From the NCBI GenBank assembly GCA_025331125.1, contig JAOALB010000002.1:372001-436000 (forward strand): DNA of 64,000 bases. Direction: 5' to 3'. The position numbers and the translations under genes were made by a program. The stretch comes from Mycogone perniciosa (taxonomy: Eukaryota > Ascomycota > Sordariomycetes > Hypocreales > Hypocreaceae). Positions 35,754-47,125 of this stretch are shown here, piece after piece. The notes below the pieces were generated by a model, which searched no databases, was not told where the DNA came from, and was given only the letters and a program-made list of their open reading frames with translations. Each line of letters starts with the position of its first letter. Positions within the stretch are counted from its first letter, which is position 1.

Positions 35754-37262
35754 TTAGCCCCCGACCTCGTCGTCGTACTCGTACGGTTCATCTGGTTCTT
35801 CTTCGCTTAGGCCAACTTCTTGCCCCAGAATGAGGTCCTCACTACCCTGCCATTGAGACGGCGGTGGCGGCAATGCATCCTCATCTTCCTCAGCCCATCC
35901 ATACTCTTCATCGTCCTCGCTGTCTGGAACCTCCAAGTCCGTTTGGCCTAACTTCCTCTTTGACCGCCCTGCAATAGGCGCCACGTTGTCTATCGATGCG
36001 CTGTTTGCTGCATAGTGGACACTTAATATGCCGGCCTGCCGTAGCCGAGTTAGCAACAACCGAGTTTCGGGAACCAATGATGTAACCCACAGCCTCGACT
36101 TCAAATGCAGATATGTGCTCAATGGCTTCTTGGACGGCTCTTCCATCAATCTTCTGCAGGCCCGCCAAGAATATGCTCGTGGACTTCTTGTTGTGCCACG
36201 CCCAATCCCTGAAGAGTACCAGCCTTGTAGATACTCCTTGCTCCCATACCGTGGCGTTGACCGCAGGGACTAGTGTTGCCCCATGCTCAGTCTGCATTCT
36301 AGTCGCGCACTGCGACAGAAGTACAACAGCGCAGTTTCTAGTTGCAGCCAGTTTCTGGAGTGCGTTAATAATAAATTGCAACGCTTGCAATCGTTTTGCA
36401 GATGGAGTCGGGCCTGAGGAGGAAAGTGTGAGAGGTAAAGCACAACCTTGGGATAATAGATGCATACCTTTACTCGGCTTAGAGCCCGCTTTCCCGTCTT
36501 GCGACCTGGGGAGGGAAGAATTAATCAGAGCCGATAGAGAGCTGATCACCACAAGAGACACATCTATAGCAATTGAGCTTGTCGTAGGTCGAGATATCAG
36601 AGCAATGAGGTGAGGCAGGGTCATGCAGGAATAGTGAGTAAACCTGCTTAGGTCCGCATCCTGGGCATCGTCTAAGGCGGTAGAGCTCCGCGATTCTTTT
36701 GTGTAATTGAGCACTCTCAATATCCTTTGGGTTTGTAGTCCCTGAAAGCAATCTGTATGAAATTCTATTAGTCTAGCTGTCGTCAAAATTTGGGATGTGT
36801 CGTTCAACTGATAACAGACCTACCCAGACCACTCCGTTGCCAGCACTCAAGGCATTTGCGGCCAACTGAACTCTTCAGCTCATGTCAACATCTCGTAGTA
36901 AGACCTCACAAAAGTGACTTCTCTCACCCTAGAGCAGTCTTGCCGCAACCCGGTGGACCCCAGACTTCAGTTACCTGGCGGCGTTTGATGCCGCCATGCT
37001 GTGAGGAATCTTGCAAATCAGTAGATTCCGAGCCAAGCAATGCCCTATCGAGGGCTTCTATTCCCGTTGAGATGTGAACGGCAGCAGGATCAGACTTCAG
37101 TTCATCCAGTGCCTGAGAGGCAGGGATTGTTGGCAGTCGGTCTGGGATGTCTGGTGAGTGCTTTGTTGCGGCAGTCAGTACAAGGGAGAGAAAGGACTCA
37201 CGAGTAGTGCTCGAAATGTCAAAACTTGCTATGTCATGTCCATGAATTGCATGATAATCCAT
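35754..37262 (-). CDS. RAD51-family recombination paralog (RAD55/Rhp55-like)
   Basis: RecA-fold ATPase that probably helps RAD51 filament assembly in homologous recombination. Six exons fit: 37202-37262, 36928-37150, 36820-36872, 36468-36764, 36091-36413 and 35754-36035, summing to 1239 nt, 412 residues. The start MDYHAIHGHD is like fungal RAD55-type proteins; a longer in-frame start at 37325 exists. The 51-nt first intron is in-frame and has GTGAGT, TACTGAC and CACCAG. Walker A GPPGCGKT is at residues 85-92. The Walker B strand reads SLVVISSLSAL with Ser187 where Asp is expected. The C-terminus is acidic (DSEDDEEYGWAEED) and then ends EPYEYDDEVGG, typical of this fungal family. The third intron (WV|E) and the last (GTGGGT donor) are the least certain. 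RLP1/XRCC2-type remains possible. Confidence 0.85.
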
Positions 37263-38428
37263 CATCCATAGCTTGTAAACCCCCTTCGGGCTTGACCGGT
37301 TTCTAGCAAGTGTGTTTGTAACCATGGACCCGTGCGGAGCAGGTCACGCGTGGAGGATCTACGAAGATAACGCGGAGTCACGTGATACACGAAATCTTAA
37401 CATGGCAGGTTTTCCCACCCGCTCTGCTTTACGCACATGATGGAGTGCTCCGTACTTCGTACGTAACATTCTTAAACCGCATTTGCTCCTTTTAGGCAAG
37501 GTAACATCTGGGGACCTGGGGTACGGAGAATTCTCTCTTCACTAGTGACTCCTCCGGAGAATCTTGATGCTACGGACAAAGCAAATACTACTACGATTAT
37601 ATGATCGTCACGTCAGCGCTAACCCCCCACGCGAAGGATCACGTACTCGTAAGGGATCGAGATACGCCGACAGAGGTCAGAGGATGGCGCGCCACAACAA
37701 AGGCTGCGAGACACTTATCATGGGAAGTTGGTCGTATGATTCCAGATGACCTTGTATTCCGATTTGCTTGCCGCAAGTCGCGTTTGTTTGGACTGGGGAC
37801 AATGGACTCTCAGTCCCCCACATCACTTGAGAGAACAACGCCAATAGACGCCAGTGCATAGAACTAGGCATACGGATGATTTCCGAAGCGTAGTGTGAGA
37901 AATTTTGTTGTGATGAGCTACTAATAGTATGTGACCTGTTGTAGCACATGGGGTGGACGTGTTGAGTTGGCGCCGCCTCATCAAGGGAGTTGCTTGCGAT
38001 GAGCCAATGTCTCGCTTTCATACCCTCTGTATTGTTTTGTACGCCGTACTGTTTCGGCACATCTGGCGATGCAATATTACTACTTCGTACACAGACGAAT
38101 ATTAGTCGTACCCTGTCTTCACATCCATGCTTTGTATTACCTACGGAGTACTTCGTTCGTATATGGATTTGATATCCGAAGGAACGGAGTACATGCAGGG
38201 AGGCAGTGAGGGCTAATGGGAGGGTCCTCATCAACCTCTTTCAAGATGACGGAAAACAGGGTCTTTGCTCCCTAGAGTCGCCACAATGACAATCCGATAT
38301 TTCAGAACAATGATACATTGATTCGTTATATTTACACTCACACTGGGGAACTCTGGAATCTCATAATATCGGAGGCTTCGTCCTCGTCGAGCATTCACTC
38401 AACCATATTGTACATGAACAAGAGATGT
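37263..38428. other. 1.2 kb spacer without a recognised gene
   Basis: This lies between the RAD51-paralog start and the VOC-gene stop. A TACGGAGTACTTCGT unit lies at about 38143-38157 and an ACTTCGTACG unit at 37452. The 185-codon minus-strand open frame at 37677-38234 is not protein-like and overlaps the motif. Confidence 0.5.
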
Positions 38429-38830
38429 TCAGACCGGAGACTCCGTGCTCACCAACACAACACGATATCCATCCGGGTCTTCATAAGTCTTCCCACATCG
38501 ATCCCAATAAGGGTTGAAGCTCATCACAGCACCAAACCCAGCCTTCTCCATCCGAGCCACCGCCGCGTTGAAGTCGTTAGGGTCTGGCAGGTAAAAGACG
38601 AGCAGGTTGTCCTGTGTCGGCGCGCGGCCAACAGCGTGGCCGGTCCTGGCTGTGAACTCGAGATGATACCCAGCGCCCTTGTGCCCGAGCATCACGCCGT
38701 CAAACCCCTCATGCTGATTGAAGCGGTAAAGGACCTCGAAGCTTAGACCATCTGTGTAGAAAGGAATGAGAGCCTTGATGTTGTCGGTTGGGCGCGCGAC
38801 ACGCAGGATGGCGGTTTGGATACCAGGCAT
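38429..38830 (-). CDS. VOC-superfamily (glyoxalase/bleomycin-resistance-like) protein
   Basis: Intronless gene of 133 residues, a single vicinal-oxygen-chelate domain made of two beta-alpha-beta-beta-beta modules. Module one is visible as IQTAILRVARPTDNIKALIPF and YHLEFTAR; module two as NLLVFYLPDPNDFNAAVARM and the typical ending YEDPDGYRVVLV. These proteins include glyoxalase I, dioxygenases and antibiotic-binding proteins, often with a metal bound by His/Gln/Glu residues across the modules; YHLEF supplies a likely His and Glu. The actual reaction cannot be inferred. The small size and the lack of signal peptide suggest a cytosolic enzyme or binding protein. The ATG at 38830 is the natural start (MPGIQTAILRVARPTDN). 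Confidence 0.88.
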   Translation of the reverse strand: MPGIQTAILRVARPTDNIKALIPFYTDGLSFEVLYRFNQHEGFDGVMLGHKGAGYHLEFTARTGHAVGRAPTQDNLLVFYLPDPNDFNAAVARMEKAGFGAVMSFNPYWDRCGKTYEDPDGYRVVLVSTESPV

Positions 38831-39511
38831 GGTTCCAAGTTTTTCAAGTGCAAGTGATCGCCAAGAGGCTTTCGAGATTCCTCTGTCGTTGCTACTCTGT
38901 ATTACAGTGCTTTCTTTTTGTCTTGGAAAAATTCCTTCTGGCAGATTGTTATTGTTATTAATTCCCTCGGCGCTGTTCGGCTTTCAATCGGACCCGGACG
39001 TCAAATTACCACCCTCCACAGCGCCATCATAAAAACCCGAAAAGATTTGTGACGTCAATTCCAGAAGAAGGAAAAATCTCCACGGAGCGCAAGCTGAATG
39101 TCTCTATGGGGAAAGCCAAGCGAAGAACCCAGGAAATCCATGTGTTTTGTGAGGCGCATGGTAAATGCGGACATACGGAGTACACTGTATGCTAACCAGC
39201 TCACCATAGCACCCGAACTACAAACCTCAACTCAGTTGGCTGCGGGCTGTTCCATCTCAGCCTCATTTTAGACTATTGGTCCGTGAGTACAAAAAGTCTC
39301 GAATAAGCAAAGTTTTTCAAGGTCACAAAATCTGGGGTGAGGATCCCCTCCTCTAGGTTAACGAGATTTTTGCGAATCCTTATCGCCGCACTCACTCTGT
39401 GTTATGCAAAAACACAAAAGGTCGACGCCAAGAAGCCCCTTCGCTGCGGCCGGGCAAAACATCTCCTTCTGGGTATCTCACTGCATAGACCCGCCTGTGT
39501 GGAGCGCCTGA

Positions 39512-39996
39512 AGACATGGGAGCCTTTTGAGCTCTTTTTTGCTCAGCGGCATCGCCGAAATCTCCCAAAGAAGAATCTGGGGGCAACGGCTGGACGGGTC
39601 GCTGCAGGGAGCGCAGACGCTGCAATGGTACGACGACGCTCAGAGCTTTTGGGGTCTGGATAAAGACGTGTGGGTTTCGATGCTGGCACCTCTCTTCTCG
39701 TGAACTATTGGGCGATCCTTGTGCATGGTGTACGGAGCAGCGTTGAGGCAGAGCATGTACATACGTGGCCCAGTAGGACAATGAGGCCTATAATGTCCGC
39801 TTGTCTCGTATCGATGTTGGGCGAGACATGGCGAAGCAGGGCGGCGCTTTGTTGTTGAACAGCTCATTTATGGATGACATTCGTGGCACCTCTCGTCACC
39901 GAGGATCTCCCCGTGCAGCAGGGCCGCATTGCCGCCACCAACGCCTCGTTTGACAGGCTGTTCCTGCGTCAAGCAAACGATGGGATGCATTATTGA
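39512..39996 (+). pseudogene. Frame-broken relic of an unidentified gene
   Basis: Three successive plus-strand frames look protein-like and break at stops. The first is open at 39512-39703 (contains IWGQRLDGSLQGAQTLQW and DKDVWVSMLAPLFS). The second is open at 39777-39953 (DNEAYNVRLSRIDVGRDM and KQGGALLLNSSFMDD). The third covers 39859-39996 (VAPLVTEDLPVQQGRIAATN and FDRLFLRQAND). Composition and codon pattern are like real coding DNA, and no splice pattern removes the in-frame stops, so the simplest reading is a decayed gene or gene fragment. I do not recognise the family. A part of a spliced intact gene is not ruled out, but no good donor or acceptor connects the pieces. Confidence 0.5.
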
Positions 39997-40230
39997 AAGC
40001 CGGGCCCTGCGCTAGAGATCTCAATTGCAAGTATTCAGGAACTGGAAAAGTGTGATATCGCTAGCAATTGAGGCTCCGATATCCATCTACCGTTTAGCCG
40101 TCTTGCCTAATACCCCAGCAAATAGGTGAGATTGGTGATGCCCATTGTAGGACATCCGTCGCCGTGGAGCCTCGCAGCGCTTGCCATTCCCAGACGACTT
40201 GGGTCTACAAAAACACAGAGGTGTGCTGTC

Positions 40231-40242
40231 CTCCGTACGGAG
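40231..40242. repeat. Palindromic motif CTCCGTACGGAG
   Basis: Here a TACTCCGTAC-type unit and its reverse complement overlap to form a perfect 12-bp palindrome, CTCCGTACGGAG, continuing TAC on the right. Confidence 0.7.
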
Positions 40243-41109
40243 TACAGAGATCCGTTGAATGGAGAGCACACCTGGCGAGTGTCACATTGCGGGTGGCTCC
40301 GTCGGCTGACTGGCAATATCACCATCTATCGGCACGATCGGATATTCGCAGTCCTACGGTTCCCTTCCTTAGTACTATCATAATTCCATATGTCCGCGGA
40401 GTACGATTCGGCTTTCCCTCGGGGCTCCTCATCGAAAGGCGGATTACTTCTTCTCCGTAGTACAACTACAATGGTGACAGTTCTCGCTCTCAATGTTATG
40501 TGCCGAGGTGTTGTTTCGGCTATCCAAGGATATGATGGACCCTTCGTATTCTTGAGTACTCCATACAGTGCTCCCATTGAAATCTTGCCTAGTCGGTTAT
40601 CGAGCGAACGAGCGAAGCCCCCGCGTTGTGGCATCTAGACAGGCACGTGGGGGGGATTACAGACCTGGTTTGGCTCTGTCGCCCTACGGACGAAACCCAA
40701 GCTGCTAAAATACTGCTAGCAACTGCATCAACCAAGTAGACACTGAGGAGGTGACACGTGAAAGCGACTTTTGACAGGCGTTTCGGGAGGTTCGGTGCCT
40801 TTAATACGCGGGTTTCTGAGTTGTGACATATCAACAATCATTCTTTTGACAAACCTCAGCGGCTGGTGATACTAGTAGCAATAATACGCGTCTTGCTAGC
40901 TTCAGGGATTTTCTTCCTTGATGGATCTCACCAAAGCACAGGGCATTTCCCGCTCCGTAATTCAGCCGAGCAGGTCAGATACGCCGAGTCGTCAGCATAA
41001 CCCTTTTCGGAAGGTTCTCCATCTCCCATTTGCCATACGAGCATTTGAGGCTCAGCATTTAAACCAATTCCCACAGTAGAGCTACTACTATACTGCATGT
41101 AGTCTGTTG

Positions 41110-41126
41110 TACTCCGTACTCCGTAC
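41110..41126. repeat. Tandem dispersed motif TACTCCGTACTCCGTAC
   Basis: Two overlapping 10-mer copies in the long region upstream of creA. Confidence 0.75.
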
Positions 41127-41433
41127 ATTACCGCTGCTTGCTTACTTGCTTACTACTGGTAGTAGTACTTTACGAGTAGACATCGGACCGAGGGTCCGAG
41201 CATTACTCCGTGCCCGGGTTAGTTCATGTACGACACTTCCTATCAATAGGAGTCGTATCATCCGGGTATAGCGCTTCAGTAGGGTAGATATCGCGACGAC
41301 AAGATTTAAAAAGAAGCCCTGGCTCTAAAAGTTATGAGACCAACCATTTGTGCTATGGTCGCCCTTATGAAACATGCAACCACGTCAAGGCACGCCTGTT
41401 TACGTACCACTGCATTGTTGTTTTGGTTAGGAT

Positions 41434-41448
41434 TACGGAGTACGGAGT
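41434..41448. repeat. Tandem dispersed motif TACGGAGTACGGAGT
   Basis: Two tandem units in the opposite orientation to those at 41110-41126, about 300 bp away. Confidence 0.7.
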
Positions 41449-43761
41449 GTGATTAATAGCGGAATGCCACGGGTTATGAATCCAAACCTCCAAGGCAGCT
41501 CTGTTTCATCAACCACTAAACCTGGGCGTCATGGCCAAACATCCGGGGTGTGGGCCAGGTACCCCCGTTCCGGACATGTGACGGATTGATTCTCGGTGAC
41601 AAGGGAGTGCCAGGGAGATCTAAGATCAGAGCCCCGGAATTTCCGCAATTAGCTAGAGGCACAAGGGTCAAATGCAGCGTGGGATGGGGAACTCCAGATT
41701 TTTTTTGGTGAACAAAGAGACCAGATTCTAGAACTGAGAGCTTGGGCCGTTGATAGTCTCGGAAGTTTGTACGAATGTGGTTTGTTTTCTATTGAAGCAC
41801 TGGTTCTTCGACGGAGCCCTCCTGATAAGAAAAACCGCAATTGGGAGGTGGCGGCCATATGCGAGACTAACGAATCTCTTGTTGCACCAATGGTAAGGGG
41901 AATCTGGCTTGCGATAACAACCCCCACACTACGCTGGGGCGTCTCTGGGGACCCCAGCTGGAGAGAGACAGCATAATTTCGACAGGCCCCCCCTCAAAGA
42001 CACATTCCACCGAGCATGAGTGAGGAGCGAGTAGTACTCCGTAGTCGCAATGTGCTCGTCGATAAGACGTGCACAAACTAGGAGAAAAGGAGTAATATGG
42101 AGCACACGGGGTGAGGAATGTAAGTTGGGGGAGCCACTTTGGACAATGAAAGTCTGGGGAACAGCTCCTGGGGAAAATGTATTGTGCTGCATATCCGCCG
42201 CACCCCCCCATGTCAGGCCAGGCGGACACATCGCGATCCTATTGGAAAGCAAGATGAATGCGGCGCGACCTCAATCACGGAGTCGCTTCCCGCTGTCTGT
42301 TGGCCCGATATTCCGCGTTATGACGGGTGATCCTGGCAGGGTTGTTGGCGCTTCACTGGCCATGTACTCGTGCTCCAGAGACAGACTGGATGAGGATGGT
42401 CAGCGTCTAATGCCCGAGGTCCTGACGCCATCCATGCTACAAGTGAGGCAAGATCGGCTCCCCAAGATCGTGGGGACTCGTCGCCGTAGTTGGAATAACC
42501 TTAGGTATAATGTCCAAACGGTGAGAGAGGGGGGGGGATGGAGAGCGTCGAAGATCTCGACTAAGAACCGAGACATGACTATAATATCACAATGATCGTC
42601 ATCTTGAACTGGCAACGGACAGACAGCCTTGGCCCGAAAATGCGGCGGTTAGATGAGGACAAGGCGTGGAGAAAATGCCTGCCGAGTTGTGAGCCAGGTC
42701 CAACATGGGCATGAAATGACATGACAGGCTGTGGAGTGTGTGACTTACTCCGTGGGGTTGACCGAAGATCTGGTGATGATGATGGCAAATAACAGAGTGA
42801 CAGCATGACACCAACAAGGACTTGTCTGCGGGCTATTGTTGGTGGGCGCGTGGCTCTGAGAGACCCACAATATCGCCTATTGTGTGCACATCGAGTCTAG
42901 AGTCTGGAGATACGAGCGAACAGTATGGGGGAACCAGTGGTCAGCGGTGTCGCTCCGCCCCCAAAGGCGGGCATCGTGGGTGATAGCGAGGGCGTAAGAC
43001 ATGGAGGTTGAGAGAAGCGCGGAGAGAGAGAAGCGCGGAAGGCCTACAGAGAGCGCACTGTCGTGAAATCCAACCCTGCCATGGCATCATTTTTTGCCTG
43101 GTTTGGATCCTCACAATGCGCCGATACCAAAGTGGAATCGATCAAACGTGCTTTGCCCCACGCAAGAAGCAATCAATGACATGGCTGAATAACGATCGAT
43201 GCCATGCTTTGCCAGCGAAGAGGCAGCTCGCGAATGGTGGTCTGCTACGAAGTACACAAACCGTTTGTCCACGTATCCTCCACAGATACACACTCGTACA
43301 GATACCCCGTAGGATTGTTCACATACGATAATGAGGCGATTGGAAGTCCTGAAATGGCGGCCAATCAGTCGAGCACGACAATCCTGCTGCGCCCCCCCCG
43401 CCGGGGTGCGCAGGTACGGTGACGCTGTGTGTGGAGTGGAAATCAAGGGCAAAAAAAATCTCAACGAAAAAAAAAAAAACATCCTTGAGAGAACGGAGGG
43501 CGGTTTACCGTTCGTTCTCTCCGCCGCAGTTCCACATGCACACCCTCACGCCTCGCGTCCCGGTGCCGAGGGGAGGGCGTGTATGCAGCGATTTGCTAGG
43601 GGTGGCTGCATTCTCCCCAGTCGCCCAAAAAAGCATCTGAGCCTCGCTGAGGTACCGTCACTGGAGTGGTACCTCCCACAATCCGACTCGTACTGTTCCC
43701 ACGTCTCAGACTCCCAGTTGTCCAGTTTGCACAAGATCCAATCGCGGTTCCGCACACCCCG

Positions 43762-43798
43762 CCCCAGCTGGGGCTCCCACTGGGGCTTGCTGCTGGGG
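43762..43798. promoter_or_regulatory. Cluster of CreA-type binding sites upstream of creA
   Basis: Four matches to the CreA consensus SYGGRG lie within 37 bp: a CCCCAG/CTGGGG inverted pair forming the perfect palindrome CCCCAGCTGGGG at 43762-43773, and CTGGGG at 43780-43785 and 43793-43798. They start about 610 bp before the creA ATG. A further CCGGGG is at 43401-43406. Aspergillus creA and Trichoderma cre1 are known to be autoregulated through such sites; that these sites are used here is inference. The motif is short and GC-rich, so single matches occur by chance, but four in 37 bp is notable. Confidence 0.6.
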
Positions 43799-44043
43799 TT
43801 AGCGGTACAACCATTCGAGAGCCGACAAGTACCTCGTGCCCCTTTCCTGGCCCTGGCTACGTGTCCCGCTTATCCCCTCCCCCATCCCTCCAGCGCTCAT
43901 TGAGCCATCCAGCGCTGTCCACCACCCCCAAAGGTGCTGCCTGAGCCCTGCGTGACGCCCCTGATTTACCGCCGCGTGTAGCGGGTTCAGCATGTGCTTC
44001 GCGTTGGGACGTCTGCAGGGCGGTAGAGGTACATGGCCATAAG

Positions 44044-44053
44044 TACTCCGTAC
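44044..44053. repeat. Dispersed motif TACTCCGTAC upstream of creA
   Basis: An exact copy of the 10-mer, about 320 bp upstream of the creA start codon. Confidence 0.65.
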
Positions 44054-44370
44054 CCTCGTCCACATGTACCGACCCGGCCGAACCCGCCCTTATTAAAACC
44101 ATAGCATCCCCCCCCAGTCCCCTCCTGCCTCCGAAAAAAGATCTTTTGACGAGCAAAAAACCCACGAACAAACTTTCGCCAACATTTGACCCTTCACATA
44201 CCGACGACTGAAGCATCAAGCCTCTACCACACGACAGAAGCACCCAATACCATCTCGACAACTATCTCTATCCCCAATCGGCAGCTCGACAACACACTCT
44301 CGCTACCGCCAGTCCAGGGGAAAAAAGTTTAAAAAAATTACCCGCCGTTGCGTTGCAGTAGTTGGATCAC

Positions 44371-45609
44371 ATGCAACGAGCTCAGTCTGCAGTGGATTTC
44401 TCAAATCTACTCAACCCTTCAACACCCGTGGCCGGACAGGAGCATAGTAACGCCAAACTCGTCGGCGGAGACATGTCTTCTGCAGCGGTCACCGTCATCA
44501 AGCCCAACGGGCCTCTCCCTCCAACCCAGCCCCAGGAGACGTCCAACGAATTGCCTCGTCCTTACAAGTGCCCTCTCTGTGACAAGGCCTTCCACCGCCT
44601 GGAGCATCAGACGAGACACATTCGCACGCACACGGGCGAGAAGCCGCATGCATGCCAGTTCCCTGGCTGCAGCAAGAAATTCTCTCGTTCCGATGAGTTG
44701 ACACGGCACTCGAGAATACACAACAACCCCAACTCGAGGCGAGGCAACAAGGGACAACAGCAGCACCAGCAGCATCTCCACCACCACCAGGGAATGCCCT
44801 CTCATATGCACATTGAGAGCATGATGGCTCCCCCTCCCCAGCCCAAGGCCATCCGCTCTGCTCCCACATCTACTCTTGCCTCGCCCAACGTCTCGCCTCC
44901 CCACTCCTACTCGTCCTTTATTGTCCCTCCGGTTAGCATGCAGCACTACAGCCGTGGCGGCGATATCTCCATGTTGGCGAAGGCGGCTACGCAGGTGGAG
45001 CGCGAGACGCTTGGAGGTCCCTCTAATAGCTCGAGGCAGCACCATTTCTATGGCCATGGCATGCATAGTGCTCGGGGCCACCCGCCCTCGTTGTCGTCTT
45101 ACCACATGGCGAGAGCGCACTCAAACGACGACGACGACCATTACCATGGAAGCATGAGACACGCCAAGAGGTCGAGGCCCAACTCGCCTAACTCGACGGC
45201 GCCATCTTCTCCCACCTTTTCCCACGATTCCCTCTCCCCTACGCCGGATCACACTCCGATTGTGACCCCTGCTCATTCCCCTCGCCTGCGTCCCTACTCG
45301 GGATACGAGCTGCCTAGTCTTAGGAACCTGTCTCTGCAGCACAACACAACCCCGGCGCTTGCTCCCATGGAGCCTCATCTTGATGCTCCCCAGTTCCCAC
45401 CACAGCTGCAACCAAACACCTCCCGCAGCTCAGGAATGTCTCTGACGGACATCATCAGCCGCCCTGATGGCAGCCAAAGGAAACTGCCTGTACCCCAGGT
45501 TCCCAAGGTAGCCGTGCAGGACCTGCTCTCCGACAATGTATTCCCTAGCAGCGGCAGAAGCTCTACCGCAGGTAGTCTGGCCGGCGGCGATCTCATGGAT
45601 CGGATTTAG
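44371..45609 (+). CDS. creA: Carbon catabolite repressor CreA/CRE1
   Basis: C2H2 zinc-finger repressor that shuts off alternative-carbon and polysaccharide-degrading genes when glucose is present, acting in the nucleus at SYGGRG sites. The gene is intronless; the ATG at 44371 gives 412 residues. Visible: the conserved N-terminus AQSAVDFSNLLNPST, two fingers at about 65-87 (YKCPLCDKAF to HIRTH) and 93-117 (HACQFPGC to HSRIH), a Gln/His-rich stretch after them, a Ser/Pro-rich region with SPNSTAPSSPTFSHDSLSPT, and the conserved C-terminal MSLTDIISRPDG repressor segment followed by VAVQDLL. An open frame begins 9 bases earlier, but with TTG, so 44371 is the start. The gene has several kilobases of gene-free DNA on both sides, as is common for broadly regulating transcription factors. 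Confidence 0.97.
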   Translation: MQRAQSAVDFSNLLNPSTPVAGQEHSNAKLVGGDMSSAAVTVIKPNGPLPPTQPQETSNELPRPYKCPLCDKAFHRLEHQTRHIRTHTGEKPHACQFPGCSKKFSRSDELTRHSRIHNNPNSRRGNKGQQQHQQHLHHHQGMPSHMHIESMMAPPPQPKAIRSAPTSTLASPNVSPPHSYSSFIVPPVSMQHYSRGGDISMLAKAATQVERETLGGPSNSSRQHHFYGHGMHSARGHPPSLSSYHMARAHSNDDDDHYHGSMRHAKRSRPNSPNSTAPSSPTFSHDSLSPTPDHTPIVTPAHSPRLRPYSGYELPSLRNLSLQHNTTPALAPMEPHLDAPQFPPQLQPNTSRSSGMSLTDIISRPDGSQRKLPVPQVPKVAVQDLLSDNVFPSSGRSSTAGSLAGGDLMDRI

Positions 45610-47090
45610 GAAACACCATGCAATCGCTCCTCGAACGACTTGATGACTTTGGGCTATAGAAGGATAGAACGATATGGCGTTTACGGTTCACATTGGAAAG
45701 GGTCATCCCCACCAGGTTTCGACAGAAAGAATTTTGGCAGGTTTGGACGGATTCTGCGAAAGGCGGATGACCATGGATATAGACCTCACCACTTCCCCAG
45801 CGGATAACAAATTACTTTTCTTCGTCTTCTTTTTTAGATGGTTTTGGAGGATTATAATTTGGATTCTACCACGGCATGTTGCACAAGCCGTTACACCAAC
45901 CTCAGACACACAAAAATGGAAAACGTTATTTTTCTGACTTGGTAATAACTTTGTCACCACAAACCCGGCTCCCTGTGTTACTCCCTTCGGTGCCCGAAGG
46001 CTGGTTTGTCCTTTGCGAATTTCGGCATGGCTTGGGGAGACCAAAGTCTAGTGCTACGGAATGCGCATAGAGATTATAGATTTGATTGCTTTCATTAGAC
46101 TAATCATGGCGGGATTCAAACCATCTCCCTTTTCGGACATATCAGCTCTCCGATCGTTTTCCGTGTCCTGATAACCAAGTGCCTCTGTATGTCCGTCCGA
46201 GATGTGGGGAATGGGGTTGACGTTTCATCCGGCAGAATATCTAGTGTTTGATTAGGCTGTCTAACCCTTAGAGTCCATCTCTGATATTGCTCCTTTGATT
46301 GTTTTCTACGAGTCAGGTCTAGGGTGCAGCGGAGATGTTGCTGAAAAGCGGCTTCGGTTCCAAAGACTTGGGATGGTGTCAAAGGATGCTGGGCGTCCTA
46401 TTTGGGGATGAGGCTTGGATGGATGACACACACACGCGCGCACAAGAATCTATTTATTCATCCATGTACTCCGTATTTTGCCCAACTAGGGGAAGGTGTG
46501 CGAGAGATAACAGCCCTTGGAGGGGGAGAGAGGCTGAGTTGGTGCTCAGCCAGCCCAGGCAAAGCAACCAGACATGTGGCCGCCCCCACACCCGCCCGCC
46601 GCCCGCTTTTTTTCAGGGTATCGCGCGCCTGCCCATGGGGTTGTACGGTAACATTCCAAGAAAGGGAATACACCAATCTTTTGGTGTAAGCTGAGCCCTG
46701 TGTCGGCTGATGAGCTTTTTTTTTGTTGGGAATGTTTTGTGTTCCTTGGCGGTACGCAGGACAGGGAAGAAGGGGGCATCACGTCAACGGATGATGGGTC
46801 AGCGGAATAATTATCTTCTTATTAATTTTTATTTTTAGGATGCTACCCCAAGCCGGTCGTGAGAAGCGGCCGTTTACTTTTCGCATGAATGGAAAGGCTA
46901 AAAAAGCCCTTTTTGGATGCTAATGGAATGACGTCTTTGCGGAGTCCACGCGTTCCCCGTTTCAGAAAAATGTTGAGCTTTGACAGCGGGAGATGGATGA
47001 ACAGATTCGGATATGTAAAGGAGTTTTTGGCCATCCCTTTTTTTTTGCCCACTTCGTTCCGTGTTATGTACAAAGTCCACGCTCCGTATG

Positions 47091-47125
47091 TAGGCACACA
47101 CGCACGCACACACGCACGCACGCGC
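47091..47125. repeat. CACA/CACG microsatellite
   Basis: Alternating CACACACGCACGCACA units make up a purine-pyrimidine repeat (possible Z-DNA-forming tract). It lies in gene-free DNA between creA and Tim21. Confidence 0.85.

Larger units (their letters stand above)
38831..44370. other. 5.5 kb region upstream of creA without an intact gene
   Basis: This long stretch holds a frame-broken gene relic (39512-39996), several TACTCCGTAC-family units, a cluster of CreA-type sites (43762-43798) and the creA leader. Open frames at 41867-42595, 43111-43482 and 43331-43903 give nothing recognisable. Polypurine/polypyrimidine runs lie at 42525-42538 and 43470-43490. Confidence 0.55.

Noticed and set aside
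43331..43903. 190-codon plus-strand frame upstream of creA
   Set aside because: It begins in low-complexity C-rich DNA, includes a polyA run and the CreA-site cluster, and reads as nothing known; promoter DNA is the better explanation.
44419..45120. 233-codon antisense frame over creA
   Set aside because: It is a shadow on the complementary strand of the creA coding sequence, with no recognisable domain; the sense zinc-finger protein is unmistakable.
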